The notes below the pieces were generated by a model, which made no database searches, was not told the DNA's origin, and worked only from the letters and a program-made list of their open reading frames with translations. This document shows, piece by piece, positions 44,124 to 54,800 of a stretch of DNA of 64,000 nt (position 1 is the first letter of the stretch; the number at the start of each line of letters is the position of its first letter). Source of the DNA: Verrucomicrobiaceae bacterium E54 (GTDB lineage: Bacteria > Verrucomicrobiota > Verrucomicrobiia > Verrucomicrobiales > Akkermansiaceae); NCBI GenBank assembly GCA_022548915.1, contig JAKZES010000006.1, forward strand, positions 1 through 64,000. The letters run 5' to 3'. Position numbers and translations under genes: made by a program.

Positions 44124-45293
44124 TCATCGAATTTCCACCGAAGCGCCCGGCCGGACGAGATCTGGCATGCGCATGGCGTCCCAGTTCGCCATCCGGATGC
44201 AGCCGGCGCTGCGCGAGCGACCGATCGTTTGCGGGCTGGATGTCCCGTGGATGCCGATGCCGGAAACGCTGAGGCCCATCCAGATCACGCCGACCGGACT
44301 GTTCGGTCCGGGCGGGATGTTGATGGCGTTCTTGCTGCGGCCCTTGCCGTCGAGCAGCGACTGATCGTAGCGCCAGACCGGGAGTTGGACCGCATTGCGC
44401 ATCTCCCACAGGCCGTACTTGATGAAGCGTTCCTGACCGGGCGTGATCGGGAAGGCGGCGATCAGCGAGCGGTTGGCGCGGACCTGGACCGGCCCGTCGG
44501 GATCGTCCCCGACGACCAGGGCGGTCGGGGTGTTTTCGTAGATGCGTGCCTGGTTGACCTTGGTGTCGACCACCACGTGCCGGTTGGCGAGCAGCGGTTC
44601 GGTTTCGTAGCGGGCCCCGGTGAGGTTCTCGACCTGGAACGGCTTCACGTTGGGAACGATCAGGGCCTTGCGGGGGGCGAGTCCGTAGACCGTCGACGAG
44701 CCGTTGATTTCGACCAGGAACTCGACATCGGTGTGGTAGCGCTCCGACATGAACTCGCCGTAGCTGCGGTAGCTCATGCGCTTGGCGCCGGCCTGCTGCG
44801 AACGCTTGTAGGGGAGTTTGGTGTTCACCCACTGGGTCGCGACCTCGGGGACGATCGCGGTGGCGAAGGGGCTGGGCACGGCCTTGCGCGCGGCGGCCAG
44901 GGCGGCGGTCAGGTCGTTCTGCGGGTGGCCGTTGGCCTCGTTCCAGGCATTGACGGCCAGCACCGTGAAGCGGCCGGGCTTGCCGTCGATCACGCCGGGG
45001 CCGAAGAGTTGCTGGTCGAGGAAGATCTGCAGCCGCACCGCATCCTCGCCGGTGGGAAGGTGGTCGATGTCCGGGGTGTCGGAGCGTGGATTGTTCTCGG
45101 GCTCGGGCAGCTTGACCTCCCCGGCAGGCAGTGGCTTCGACTCCGGAGCCTGTTGGACGGGCTCCACCGGCTTGATGCCGGAATCGGGCGTGATGTCCGA
45201 CGGATCGACGGGCAGGGCCTTCGGCACCTCGGCCACCAGATGGGCGGCGAGGGTGAAAAGCGTGAGCAGGCTGATGCGGAGCGGGTGGGCCAT
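44124..45293 (-). CDS. L,D-transpeptidase (YkuD family)
   Basis: A 389-residue exported peptidoglycan crosslinking enzyme (signal LRISLLTLFTLAAHLVAE). An N-terminal Pro/Glu-rich linker (DSGIKPVEPVQQAPESKPLP) precedes a peptidoglycan-binding-like segment (AVRLQIFLDQQLFGPGVIDG). The catalytic motif, His349 in HGTSSPQTIGRSRSAGC with Cys365 and IRMANWDAM, is intact. It forms 3-3 crosslinks or lipoprotein links. The parvulin-type foldase gene follows after 25 bases. Confidence 0.92.
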   Translation of the reverse strand: MAHPLRISLLTLFTLAAHLVAEVPKALPVDPSDITPDSGIKPVEPVQQAPESKPLPAGEVKLPEPENNPRSDTPDIDHLPTGEDAVRLQIFLDQQLFGPGVIDGKPGRFTVLAVNAWNEANGHPQNDLTAALAAARKAVPSPFATAIVPEVATQWVNTKLPYKRSQQAGAKRMSYRSYGEFMSERYHTDVEFLVEINGSSTVYGLAPRKALIVPNVKPFQVENLTGARYETEPLLANRHVVVDTKVNQARIYENTPTALVVGDDPDGPVQVRANRSLIAAFPITPGQERFIKYGLWEMRNAVQLPVWRYDQSLLDGKGRSKNAINIPPGPNSPVGVIWMGLSVSGIGIHGTSSPQTIGRSRSAGCIRMANWDAMRMPDLVRPGASVEIR

Positions 45294-45384
45294 GTTCGCG
45301 GGAAGCTGTCACCATCCACAGCGTCTGTCAGGTCGATTCCTGTGGCGAAAAGACCGGACATCGCCTTACGTAGCGGCAGCAGTC

Positions 45385-46362
45385 ATGAACATCCGATCCA
45401 TCACCACCGCTCTCGCCCTCTCGCTGCCGCTTGCCGCGGCGCCTCTTGTCTTCGAGGGAGGCGACGGTCCCGGCAAGGGCAAGCACGTCGTCCTCGTCAG
45501 TGGCGACGAGGAATACCGCTCGGAGGAGGCGCTGCCGATGCTGGGCAAGCTGCTGGCCGAGCGCCACGGCTTCAAATGCTCGGTGCTTTTTGCGATCAAC
45601 AAGGAAACCGGCGAGATCGACCCGAACGAGCAGACCAACATCCCGGGCATGGAGGCCATCGACTCCGCCGACTTCGTGATCCTGGCGCTGCGTTTCCGCG
45701 AGCTTCCGGATGGGGACATGAAGCACCTCGTCGACTACGTCGAGGCCGGCAAGCCCTTGCTCGGGCTGCGCACCAGCACTCATGCCTTCCGCTACTCGCG
45801 CGACGAGGAAAGCCCGTATGCCAAGTGGTCCTTCAACTCGAAGGAATGGCCGGGGGGATTTGGCCGGCAGGTGCTCGGGGAAACATGGATCAACCACCAC
45901 GGCCACCACGGCAAGGAAAGCACGCGCGGGATCATCGACGAGGCCAATGCCGGTCATCCGCTCGTCCGCGGTGTCGAGGATGTGTGGGGTGACAGCGACG
46001 TGTATGGCATCAAGAACTACCCGGAGGACGCCAAGACCTTGATCCATGGCCAGGTGCTCACCGGCATGTCGCCGGATGATCCGCCGGTGGAAGGCGAGAA
46101 GAACGACCCGATGATGCCGGTGGCCTGGGTCCGCGAGCTCGACGTGAACGGCAACCAACAGAAGATCATCTGCTCGACCATGGGAGCGGCCACGGATTTC
46201 ACGGCCCCGGGGCTGCGGCGTTTCGTCGTGAACTCCGCCTACTGGGCGACCGGACTCGAGGTGCCCGAGGAACTCAACGCCGATCCGGTCGACGAGTTCA
46301 AGCCGACCAACTTCGGCTTCAACAAGTTCATCAAGGGCCGCAAGCCGGAAGACTACCGCTGA
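45385..46362 (+). CDS. ThuA-like domain secreted protein
   Basis: A 325-residue protein with signal ITTALALSLPLAAAPLVFEG. A ThuA-like (glutamine-amidotransferase-like fold) domain follows: HVVLVSGDEEYRSEEALPML, then DFVILALRFRELPDGDM, LLGLRTSTHAFRYSRD and VLGETWINHHGHHGKES. ThuA-domain proteins in this group often sit in carbohydrate-use loci with Gfo/Idh/MocA enzymes; here it stands alone, divergent from the L,D-transpeptidase. The start ATG 45385 gives the only credible signal peptide. Confidence 0.9.
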   Translation: MNIRSITTALALSLPLAAAPLVFEGGDGPGKGKHVVLVSGDEEYRSEEALPMLGKLLAERHGFKCSVLFAINKETGEIDPNEQTNIPGMEAIDSADFVILALRFRELPDGDMKHLVDYVEAGKPLLGLRTSTHAFRYSRDEESPYAKWSFNSKEWPGGFGRQVLGETWINHHGHHGKESTRGIIDEANAGHPLVRGVEDVWGDSDVYGIKNYPEDAKTLIHGQVLTGMSPDDPPVEGEKNDPMMPVAWVRELDVNGNQQKIICSTMGAATDFTAPGLRRFVVNSAYWATGLEVPEELNADPVDEFKPTNFGFNKFIKGRKPEDYR

Positions 46363-46440
46363 GCCTAAGGGCAGGGGAGGTGACCCGACCGCATCGACAC
46401 GAAGCTGCCGGTGCGGTGAACCGGGGATTTCGATTCGTCC

Positions 46441-46458
46441 GCCCGGGTCACCCCGGGC
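46441..46458. terminator. Hairpin between convergent genes
   Basis: A perfect 7-base-pair stem, GCCCGGG (46441-46447), loop TCAC, CCCGGGC (46452-46458), in the 140-base gap between the convergent ThuA-like and aldolase genes. No T tract. A second dyad arm pair (GGTGACCCG 46379-46387 with CGGGTCACC 46444-46452) competes with it. Termination in both directions is plausible. Confidence 0.45.
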
Positions 46459-46502
46459 ATCCGGTGTCCTCGTGACAGTAAGCGGACAGAACCTGCCTCG
46501 AT

Positions 46503-47489
46503 CTACAAGTCCGACATCGTCTGGTCGTAGAAGGCCGTGTAGGCGTCGGGCGTCGGCCCTTCGCGGAAGGCCATCGCACTGCGCGGGTGGAGGTTCATCC
46601 GGCCGGTGAGGTGGTAGGGGATCGAGGGACCCCAGTCGCACTTCTCACGGATCGGCAGGATCGTGTTTTCGATCACCTCAAGCACCGGGCGCAGCTTGAA
46701 CTTCGGGTTGCGCAGGAAGCTCAGCAGGATCTCCATCGGGCAGTTGCCGGCGCCCCGGCCGAGGCCCATCATCGTCGCATCGACGCGATTGCTGCCGAGG
46801 ATGATCGCCTCGATGGTGTTGGCGAAGGCAAGCTGCAGGTTGTTGTGGGCGTGGATGCCGACCTCCTTGCCGGTCCCCTTGAGGGCCTTGGCGTACTTGC
46901 GCATCAGATGGTCGATCTGCTCGCGGTAGAGGTTGCCGTAGCTGTCGACCACCACCACGGTGCCCACCGGGCTTTTCGCCGCGATCCTGAGACCCTGGTC
47001 GATCTCGCTGTCCGCGACCGTCGAGATCGCCATGATGTTGAGGGTGGTCTCGTAGCCGAGCGAGTCGAAGCGCTCGATCATCTCCATCGCCTCGGAAATC
47101 TGGTGGATGTAGCAGGCGACGCGGATCATATCGAGCACGCTGTCCTTGGCCGGGATGATCTGGTGCTTCCAATCGCTCTTGCCGCCGGCGTCGGCCATGG
47201 CGCAAAGCCTGAGGCCGGTCGCTTCCGAATCGTGGTCGCCGACCACCCGCCGCATGTCTTCCTCCTCGCAGTGGCGCCACGGGCCGTAGCGGTCCTTCGG
47301 AAATTGCTGCGGCGAGTTCTTGTAGCCGATCTCCATGGTGTCGATCCCGGCATCGATGCAGGCCCGGTAGACCGCGCGCACCTGATCATCGGTGAAGTTC
47401 GAGTCGTTGATCAGGCCCCCGTCGCGGATGGTGCAGTCGAGCACCTTCAGCTCGGGACGATAGGTGATCCAGGGTGCTTTCTCGCTCAC
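46503..47489 (-). CDS. Aldolase catalytic-domain protein (HMGL-like TIM barrel)
   Basis: A 328-residue cytoplasmic protein of the HMGL-like/DRE-TIM family (start GTG 47489, MSEKAPWITYRPELKVLDC). The N-terminal LDCTIRDGGLINDSNFTDDQ carries the DCTIRDGG metal/substrate motif. Later signatures GIHAHNNLQLAFANTIEAII and DATMMGLGRGAGNCPMEILL are typical of isopropylmalate/homocitrate synthase and 4-hydroxy-2-oxovalerate aldolase relatives. The exact reaction is undetermined. It is divergent from the radical SAM gene. Confidence 0.85.
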   Translation of the reverse strand: MSEKAPWITYRPELKVLDCTIRDGGLINDSNFTDDQVRAVYRACIDAGIDTMEIGYKNSPQQFPKDRYGPWRHCEEEDMRRVVGDHDSEATGLRLCAMADAGGKSDWKHQIIPAKDSVLDMIRVACYIHQISEAMEMIERFDSLGYETTLNIMAISTVADSEIDQGLRIAAKSPVGTVVVVDSYGNLYREQIDHLMRKYAKALKGTGKEVGIHAHNNLQLAFANTIEAIILGSNRVDATMMGLGRGAGNCPMEILLSFLRNPKFKLRPVLEVIENTILPIREKCDWGPSIPYHLTGRMNLHPRSAMAFREGPTPDAYTAFYDQTMSDL

Positions 47490-47670
47490 GTCGGCAAGGG
47501 GTTGGTTGTTGAAACGGCAGCTCCATCGCCGCCGCCGCCATTCCCTCCGATCAACCGCGCCGTTGCAAGCCAAGGCCCCGACATGTTTTGGCATCGGTGA
47601 TCCACGTCCGCCACTGGGGGAACGGAGAAAGCGGCTGGATTCGCGGCCGGCAATGGCTTGAAATCAGCCC

Positions 47671-48600
47671 GTGGAAAAGGCCTACCGATCGTATGGCGCC
47701 TACCTGAAGGGCCTGCTGGGTTGCAGGACCTGCAAGCTCACCCTCGATGCCGGCTTCAGCTGCCCGAACCGCGACGGCACCAAGGCGTGGGGCGGCTGCA
47801 TCTTCTGCGACCCGACCGGATCCTCGTCCCGCGCCCAGGACGGCGGCGAAAGCATCGCCGCCCAGCTGCTCGACAACCTCGGGAAGCAGCGCCGCCGCTT
47901 CAAGGCCCGCAAGTTCATCGCATACTTCCAGAGCTTCACCAACACCTACGCGCCGGTCGATCACCTGAAGGTCCTCTACGACGAGGCCTGCGCCGCCCAC
48001 GAGGACATCGTCGGGCTGGCCATCTCGACCCGGCCGGACTGCGTCGACGCGGAAAAGCTCGACCTGATCGCCAGCTACCGGGAGCGACTGCCCTACGTCT
48101 CGGTCGAGTACGGCCTGCAGACCATCCACGACCGGACGCTCGAGCGGATCAACCGCGCCGAAACCCACGCCGATTTCCTGCGCGCCTACGAGGCGACCCG
48201 GGCACGTGGCCTCGACCACTGCGCGCACGTCGTCCTCGACCTCCCCGGGGAGTCGTGGGAGGACCAGATGGCGACGGCCGACCGGCTGGCCGAACTCGGG
48301 GTCAATGGCGTCAAGATCCACCTGCTGTGCGCGATGGAGGGCACCGTGCTGGCCCGACAATACGAGCGCGGAGAATGGCAGCCGCTGGATCCCGGGGATT
48401 ATCCCGCACTGGTTTGCGACTTCCTCGAGCGCCTGCACCCGGAATGCGTCATTCACCGGGTCGCCGGCAACGGCCATCACGAACACATCGTCGCCCCCCG
48501 CTGGCTGCAGCGGAAACACGAGCTGATGCAACGGATCGACGCCGAATTTGCCCGCCGCGGCACCCGCCAGGGAAGCCGGTGCCGGGTGACACGCCCGTGA
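47671..48600 (+). CDS. YhcC-type (TIGR01212) radical SAM protein
   Basis: A 309-residue radical SAM protein with GTG start at 47671. The [4Fe-4S] cysteines are C31, C43 and C46 in CPNRDGTKAWGGCIFC, the unusual C-x11-C-x2-C spacing of the YhcC/Elp3-related group. Further family motifs: YFQSFTNTYAPVDHLK, GLAISTRPDCVD, SVEYGLQTIHDRTLERINR, AHVVLDLPGESWEDQM and VNGVKIHLLCAMEGT. Function in the cell is not established for this group. No operon partner. Confidence 0.9.
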   Translation: MEKAYRSYGAYLKGLLGCRTCKLTLDAGFSCPNRDGTKAWGGCIFCDPTGSSSRAQDGGESIAAQLLDNLGKQRRRFKARKFIAYFQSFTNTYAPVDHLKVLYDEACAAHEDIVGLAISTRPDCVDAEKLDLIASYRERLPYVSVEYGLQTIHDRTLERINRAETHADFLRAYEATRARGLDHCAHVVLDLPGESWEDQMATADRLAELGVNGVKIHLLCAMEGTVLARQYERGEWQPLDPGDYPALVCDFLERLHPECVIHRVAGNGHHEHIVAPRWLQRKHELMQRIDAEFARRGTRQGSRCRVTRP

Positions 48601-48861
48601 GTTCCGGCCGATCTCTTCGGCTCCATCGCCCGGTTCCGCCCGACCGGTGAGACGGACCGCCGGACCCCGGTCGCGTCGATTACCAAGCCACGAGTGAGGA
48701 AGTGGCAGGAAACGGCATTCCCTCGTCACAGTTTTCGGGGATTCGCGCAAAGGCTTCAAGGAATCACGTCTTCGCGTGTCGTTCCGATGGAAGACCCGGC
48801 TTGTAGCGAAGGCTGCGCCGGGACCATTGTCGTACCGTTTCAGCCCAACCCCGACTCACCC

Positions 48862-51800
48862 ATGAATCCCGCGCACTTGTTGATCCGCCGCATGCCGGCC
48901 TGTCTGGCTGCTGTCTTCGCCACCTGCTTCCCTGCCCATGCCCAGCAGGAGGTCGGCTACATCGAGGAGTTCGCCCTGGCGGAAAATCGTGAGCAGGCGC
49001 TGACCCAGTTGATCCCCGGAACCGAGGACTTCTATTATTATCACGCACTCCACTACCAGAACACCGGGCAGCGGGCGAAGTACACCGAGACGCTCGGTCA
49101 GTGGAAGAAGCGCTTCAACAGCTCGGCGCGCCGGCAGGTGATCGAGCACCGCCAGGCACTGCTCGACTACGACCGGGATCCGAAGGGGTCGCTCGAATAC
49201 ATCCGTCGCGAGCTGGGTTTGAATTTCAACCACCAGCAGGAAGGCAAGGCCCGGGAACAGCAGTACCCGAACCAGCTCAACCAGGCGGAGATCACCTGGG
49301 ACAAATTCCTCCAACAGGCCCTGAGCGGGACCAAGCTGCTCGACCGGATGTCCAACGACGCGTTCTTCCCGCTGATGGCGAGTGGACGGGAACTCACCCC
49401 GCTGCAGCGGCGCGACCTGCTCCAGCGGGCGCAGCTGCCCGACCTGCCGGGCCTGGTGAAGCTGATCGCCACCGACCTGGCGACCAAGGAGAGCCGCGGA
49501 TTCGGCGAGTTCAACATCCACCGCGCACTGACCCTCGCCCAGCTCGACGAGCTTCGTGAAATGCGCGGGGACCTGCTGCGCAACGAGAACTACGTGCACA
49601 CCTACCTGCTGAAGCTGCAGCCCGGGGCCGACAGTGATCCGGTGGCCGACGTGGCCGCGCGCGAGGCCTACCTCGAAAAGGCGTGGGCCTTCGTGAAGGA
49701 CCTCGAACCGTCGTTCAATTCGCTCAAGGCGCACCTGCTTTACCAGCGCCTCGAGCACGACCGGTCGATCGGCGTGCGCGACGAGAAGCGGTTCCTCGAG
49801 TACGTGAAGCTGCCGCGCAACGTGTCGTACATCCGTCCCGAGTGGCGACGCGACGAAAAGGTCGAGTGGAACCACCCGGCCGACATCAACCGCAACTACG
49901 CACCGGTGACCGGGCTGCCGCCGATCGGTGGCGACGAGCCGCTGGTGCGCGACTACCTGCTGCACTTCTTCAAGGCGGCGAAGGGCTACGAGCCGTACGC
50001 GCCCTACATCAGCGAAGGCTGGCTCAAGGCGGTGTTTGCCGAGGCCAAGATCGTGAATGGCATCGGCGATCCCGAGCGCTGGACCTCGATGCTGAGTCCG
50101 GCGGCCTTCCAGGCGCTCAAGGACCGGGTGGACCTCGAATTTGATCCGGCCCACCGGGCGGCGCCCGGCAAGGATGGCAAGCCGGCGGCGAATGCCGAGG
50201 AGTTCGGGATCAACGATCCGGTCAAGCTGCGCCTGCACGTGAAGAACGTGCCGAAGCTCATCGTCAAGGTCTTCGAGCTGAATCCGCTCAACCACTACCT
50301 CGAGAGTGGCAGCGAGCTGAGCACCGATGTGAACCTCGACGGCCTGGTGGCCAACATCGAGCGGACCGTCGAGTATGACGACGCCCCGGCACGCCGGACC
50401 ACGCGCGACTTCGATTTTCCTGAAATCGGGAACCAGCGCGGCGTGTGGGTGGTCGAGTTCATCGGCGGCGGCCGCAGCAGCCGCGCGGTGATCCGCAAGG
50501 GCGGGCTCACGGCACTGACCCGTCCGGTCTCGCAGGGCGTGATGGCGACCGTGTTGGACGAAGCGCATCGGCCGGTGGCCGACGCCGCGGTGTGGTTCGG
50601 GGGTCGCCGGTTCGACTGCGACGAGCAGGGGCGCGCGCTGATTCCATTCTCCAACAATCCGGGGAACCGCGCGATGGTGCTTGAGGATGGTTCCGGCTTC
50701 GCCTCGCTGGCCGGCTTTTCCCATGCCTCGGAAGACTACGAGCTGAACGCCGGGTTCCATGTCGCCAACGAGGCGCTGCGCCCCGGTGCCCTGGCGACGA
50801 TCGCGGTGCGGCCGCTGCTGACGGTGGCCGGCCGGCCCATCTCCCTGACCCGCCTCTCGGACGTGAGGCTGGTGCTCACCGCGACGGACCTCGATGGCAT
50901 CGCGAGTTCGACGACGATCGACGACTTCAAGATCGGCTCCGACCGCGAGGCGACGCATGAGTTCCGGGTCCCGGATCGACTGGTCGACCTATCCGTCGAA
51001 CTGAGGGGCAAGGTCAAGGTGGCCAGCGCCGGGGGTGACGAGATCGAGCTGCAGTCCCGCGGATCGTTCCCGGTGAACGGCCAGCTGCGGACCGACCGGG
51101 TCGACGACCTCTTCCTCAGCCGGATCGGCGGCGAGTACGTGCTCGAGTTGCTCGGGCGCACCGGCGAGGCGCGCAGTGGTCGCAACGTGAACGTGGCGGT
51201 CAAGCGGCCCGGCTTCGGGCAGCCGCTGGACTTCACCCTGAAGACCAACGACGCCGGGGTGATCGGTCTCGGCGCGCTCGAAGGGATCGAGACGGTGTTC
51301 GCCACCGCGCCGGGAGGCCACCGCCAGTCGTGGAGTCTGCCGGAAAGCCGCAGGAGTCATCGGGGTGCGGTGCATGCCGAGGCTGGCAAGCCGGTTCGCG
51401 TTCCGTTCGTGGGCACGCTGGAGCGGGCCGGGGTGGCGCTGTGGGAGGTGGCGGCCGGCGGCTACATCGTCGATCATTTCGACAAGCTGGCACTCGAGGG
51501 CGGGTTCCTCGTCGCCAAGGGCCTCGCGCCGGGCGACTACCGGCTCGAGCTGAAGCGCAGCCATCAGGGGATGACGATCCGGGTGGCCGGGGGCGCACGT
51601 TCGGTGGGCCATGTCTTCAATCAGGCGCGGATGATCGAGGTCGATGACCGCGAGCCGGCCCACCTGGTGGATCTGAAGGCCGACAAGAAGTCGGTGACGA
51701 TCGATGTCGCGAACGTCGACGAGGTGACCCGCGTGCACGTGGTGGCGACCCGTTTCCTGCCGAACCTCGACATCTATCAGACGTTGGGTAATTCCGGGCA

Positions 51801-54800
51801 GCCGGGGCTCTACGTCGGCCAGCCGGCGCGCTTGCCGAACCTGTTCCTGAGCGGCCGCAAGATCGGCGACGAGTTCCGCTACATCCTCGAGCGTCGCTAC
51901 GCGCGGAAGCTGCCGGGGAACCTGCTCGAGCGGCCGGAGTTGCTGCTCAACCCGTGGGCGGTGCGCGAGACCGATGCGGGATCGGAGCAACTCGCCGGTG
52001 GCGAGCTTTACAGCCGCAAGGACGCCGGTCGGGGTGCCTTCGGTGGCGCGCCCGGTGCGGCGGATCCCTTTGCCGCAGGCGGCGGCGGGCCGGTGCCCGG
52101 ATCGATCGACTTCCTGGCGAAGGACCCGGTGGTGATGTGGAACCTGCGACCGGACAAGGACGGGAAGATGAAGATCGACCTCGATGCCTTCGGCGACCGC
52201 CAGCATGTGCACGTGCTCGTCGTCGATCCGCAGGGGGCGACCTATCGCGAGCTTTCGCTGGCCGACCGCGGCACCAAGGTCCGGGACCTGCGGCTGATCA
52301 ACGCGCTCGATCCGGACAAGCATTTCACCGAGCAGGACTCGGTGACCCTGATGAAGGAAGGCGACACCCTCGAGATTCCGGACATCCTGACCGCGCGCTT
52401 CGAGACTTTTGATGACCTCGGGGCGGCCTACCGCTACCTGATCGCCCTGCGGGACGATGCGACCCTTCGCGAGTTTTCCTTCATCATCGAGTGGCCCAAG
52501 CTCGACGATGCCGTGAAGCGGGAGATGTACTCGAAGTACGCCTGCCACGAGTTGAGCTTCTTCCTCTCGAGGAAGGATCCGGATTTCTTCAAGTCGGTGG
52601 TGCTGCCGCACCTGGCCAACAAGAAGGACCGGACCTTCATGGACGACTATCTGTTGGGCGCGGAACTGGTCGGCTATTTCGACGCGTTCGAGTATGCGCG
52701 GCTGAACGTGCCCGAGCGCATCCTGTTGGCGCGCCGGCAACAGGACCGGATCGAGGGCATCCGGATGGACCTGCGTGACCGAATCTCGCTGATCCCGCCG
52801 GACCTGGCTCGTGAGACGGCCTTGTTCGAGGGAGCGCTGGCGTCATTCGGCATGAGTGGCGACCGCAACAGCGGAATCGACAAGGCGAAGATGGACGCCA
52901 TGCCGGAAATGGATGCCACCGAGCTTCGCAATGCCGTGCCGATGGCGGCCAAGGGGAGGAGCGCGATGCGGCGTCAGCTTGGCGAGGAACTTGCGGAGGC
53001 GACGAAGGAGTTGAGGGATGCGCCGGCAGAGTCCGAGCTGAGGCTCGAGCGGATGGAGAAGATGGTGGATGAGAAGCAATCCATTGCGGAGAAGAAAGCC
53101 AACGTTCGTTATGCCTTGGACGAGGAGATGGGCGATGTCGATGCCTTCGCCCCCGCCGCCCTCGAGCTGGACCTGGACGACGCCTTCTTTCGCGAGATCG
53201 AGAGAACCAAGGAGTGGGCGGAGAACCACTACTACAAGCTTCCGATCGGCCGGCAGAACTACGACCTGATCACCGAGAACAAGTTCTGGCTCGACTACGC
53301 GAACCACGGGGGCGAGGCCGGATTCGGGTCGCGCCATCTCGGCGAGGCGGCGAAGTCCTTCCCCGAGGCGATGCTGGCGCTGGCGGTGCTCGACCTGCCC
53401 TTCGAGTCGAAGAAGCACGTGACGGACATCGAGGGCACGAAGCTGAGCTTCAAGGCCGCGGGCCGGGTGATCGCCTTCCACCGCGAGATCAAGGAGGCCG
53501 GGATGGCGGAGGATCCGGCACCGCTGCTGGTGAGCCAGAGCTTCTTCCGCAATGACGACCGCTATCGCACGGTGAACGGGGAGAAGGTGGACAAGTTCGT
53601 CACCGATGAATTCGTCGCCGGGGTCGTTTACGGCGGCCAGGTGGTGGTGACCAATCCGACCAGCTCGCGGCAGAAACTCGACGCGCTGGTGCAGATCCCG
53701 AAGGGCGCGATGCCGGTGCTCGGCAAGCGCGCGACCGCGACCCAGCGGATCGCGATGGAGCCCTACACCACGCAACGCTTCGAGGTCTTCTTCTACTTCC
53801 CGGCGGTGGGCAGTTTCCCGTGCTATCCCGCCCACGTGTCAAAGGCCGGCGAGGTGATCGCGCAGGCGGATCCGTTCACCTTCAAGGTGGTCGAGAAGCT
53901 GTCGAAGGTCGACGAAGCCTCCTGGGCCTACATCAGCCAGTGGGGCACGCCCGAGCAGGTGCTCGACTACCTCGCGACGCAGAACCTGCATTCGGTGAAG
54001 CTGTCGCAGATCGCGTGGCGTTTCCGCGAGAGCAAGGACTTCATGCTCAAGGCACTGGCCGCGCTAAATCTCCGGGGCCTGTATGATTCGACGCTCTTCA
54101 GCTACGGCATCATGCACAACCACGCGCCGGCGGTGCGCCAGTTCCTGCTGATGCAGGAGGGGTTCCTCAACGGCTGCGGCCTCTACCTGAAGAGCGGGCT
54201 GATCACCATCGACCCGATCGAAAGGCGGGCCTACGAGCACCTCGAGTACAAGCCGCTGGTGAACAACCGGGCGCACCGGGTGGGCGCGGACCACCGCATC
54301 CTCAACGACCGGATCCGAGGCCAGTACCAGCAGTTTCTCCAGATCCTCACGCAGAAGCCGGAGTTCGACGCCATGGACCAGATGAGCGCGGCCTACTACC
54401 TGTTCCTCCAGGACCGGGCCCACGAGGCACTGGCCCGGCTGGATGCGGTGAAGCCGGACGCGCTGCCGACCCGGATGCAGTACGACTACTTCCAGGCCTA
54501 CGCCGCCTTCTACCGGTCGAAGCCGGCGGAAGCCCGCCGGATCGCGGCCCGCTACAAGAACTATCCGGTCGACCGCTGGCGCGAGCGCTTCGCGGCCATC
54601 GGCGCTCAGGCCGACGAGATTTCGGGCGAGGCGCCGGAAGTGAGCGACGAGGAAAGCCGCGACCAGCAGCAGGCGGCGCTTGCCGCCAAGGAGCCGGCAC
54701 TCGATCTGAAGGTCGAGGGCACCGAGGTCACGCTGGACTACCAGAACCTGAAATCCGTGCAGGTGAACTACTACGAGATGGACCTCGAGTTTCTCTTCAG

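Noticed and set aside
48856-52740. Two long minus-strand frames opposite the giant gene
   Set aside because: Shadows with low-complexity composition; no signal or domain.
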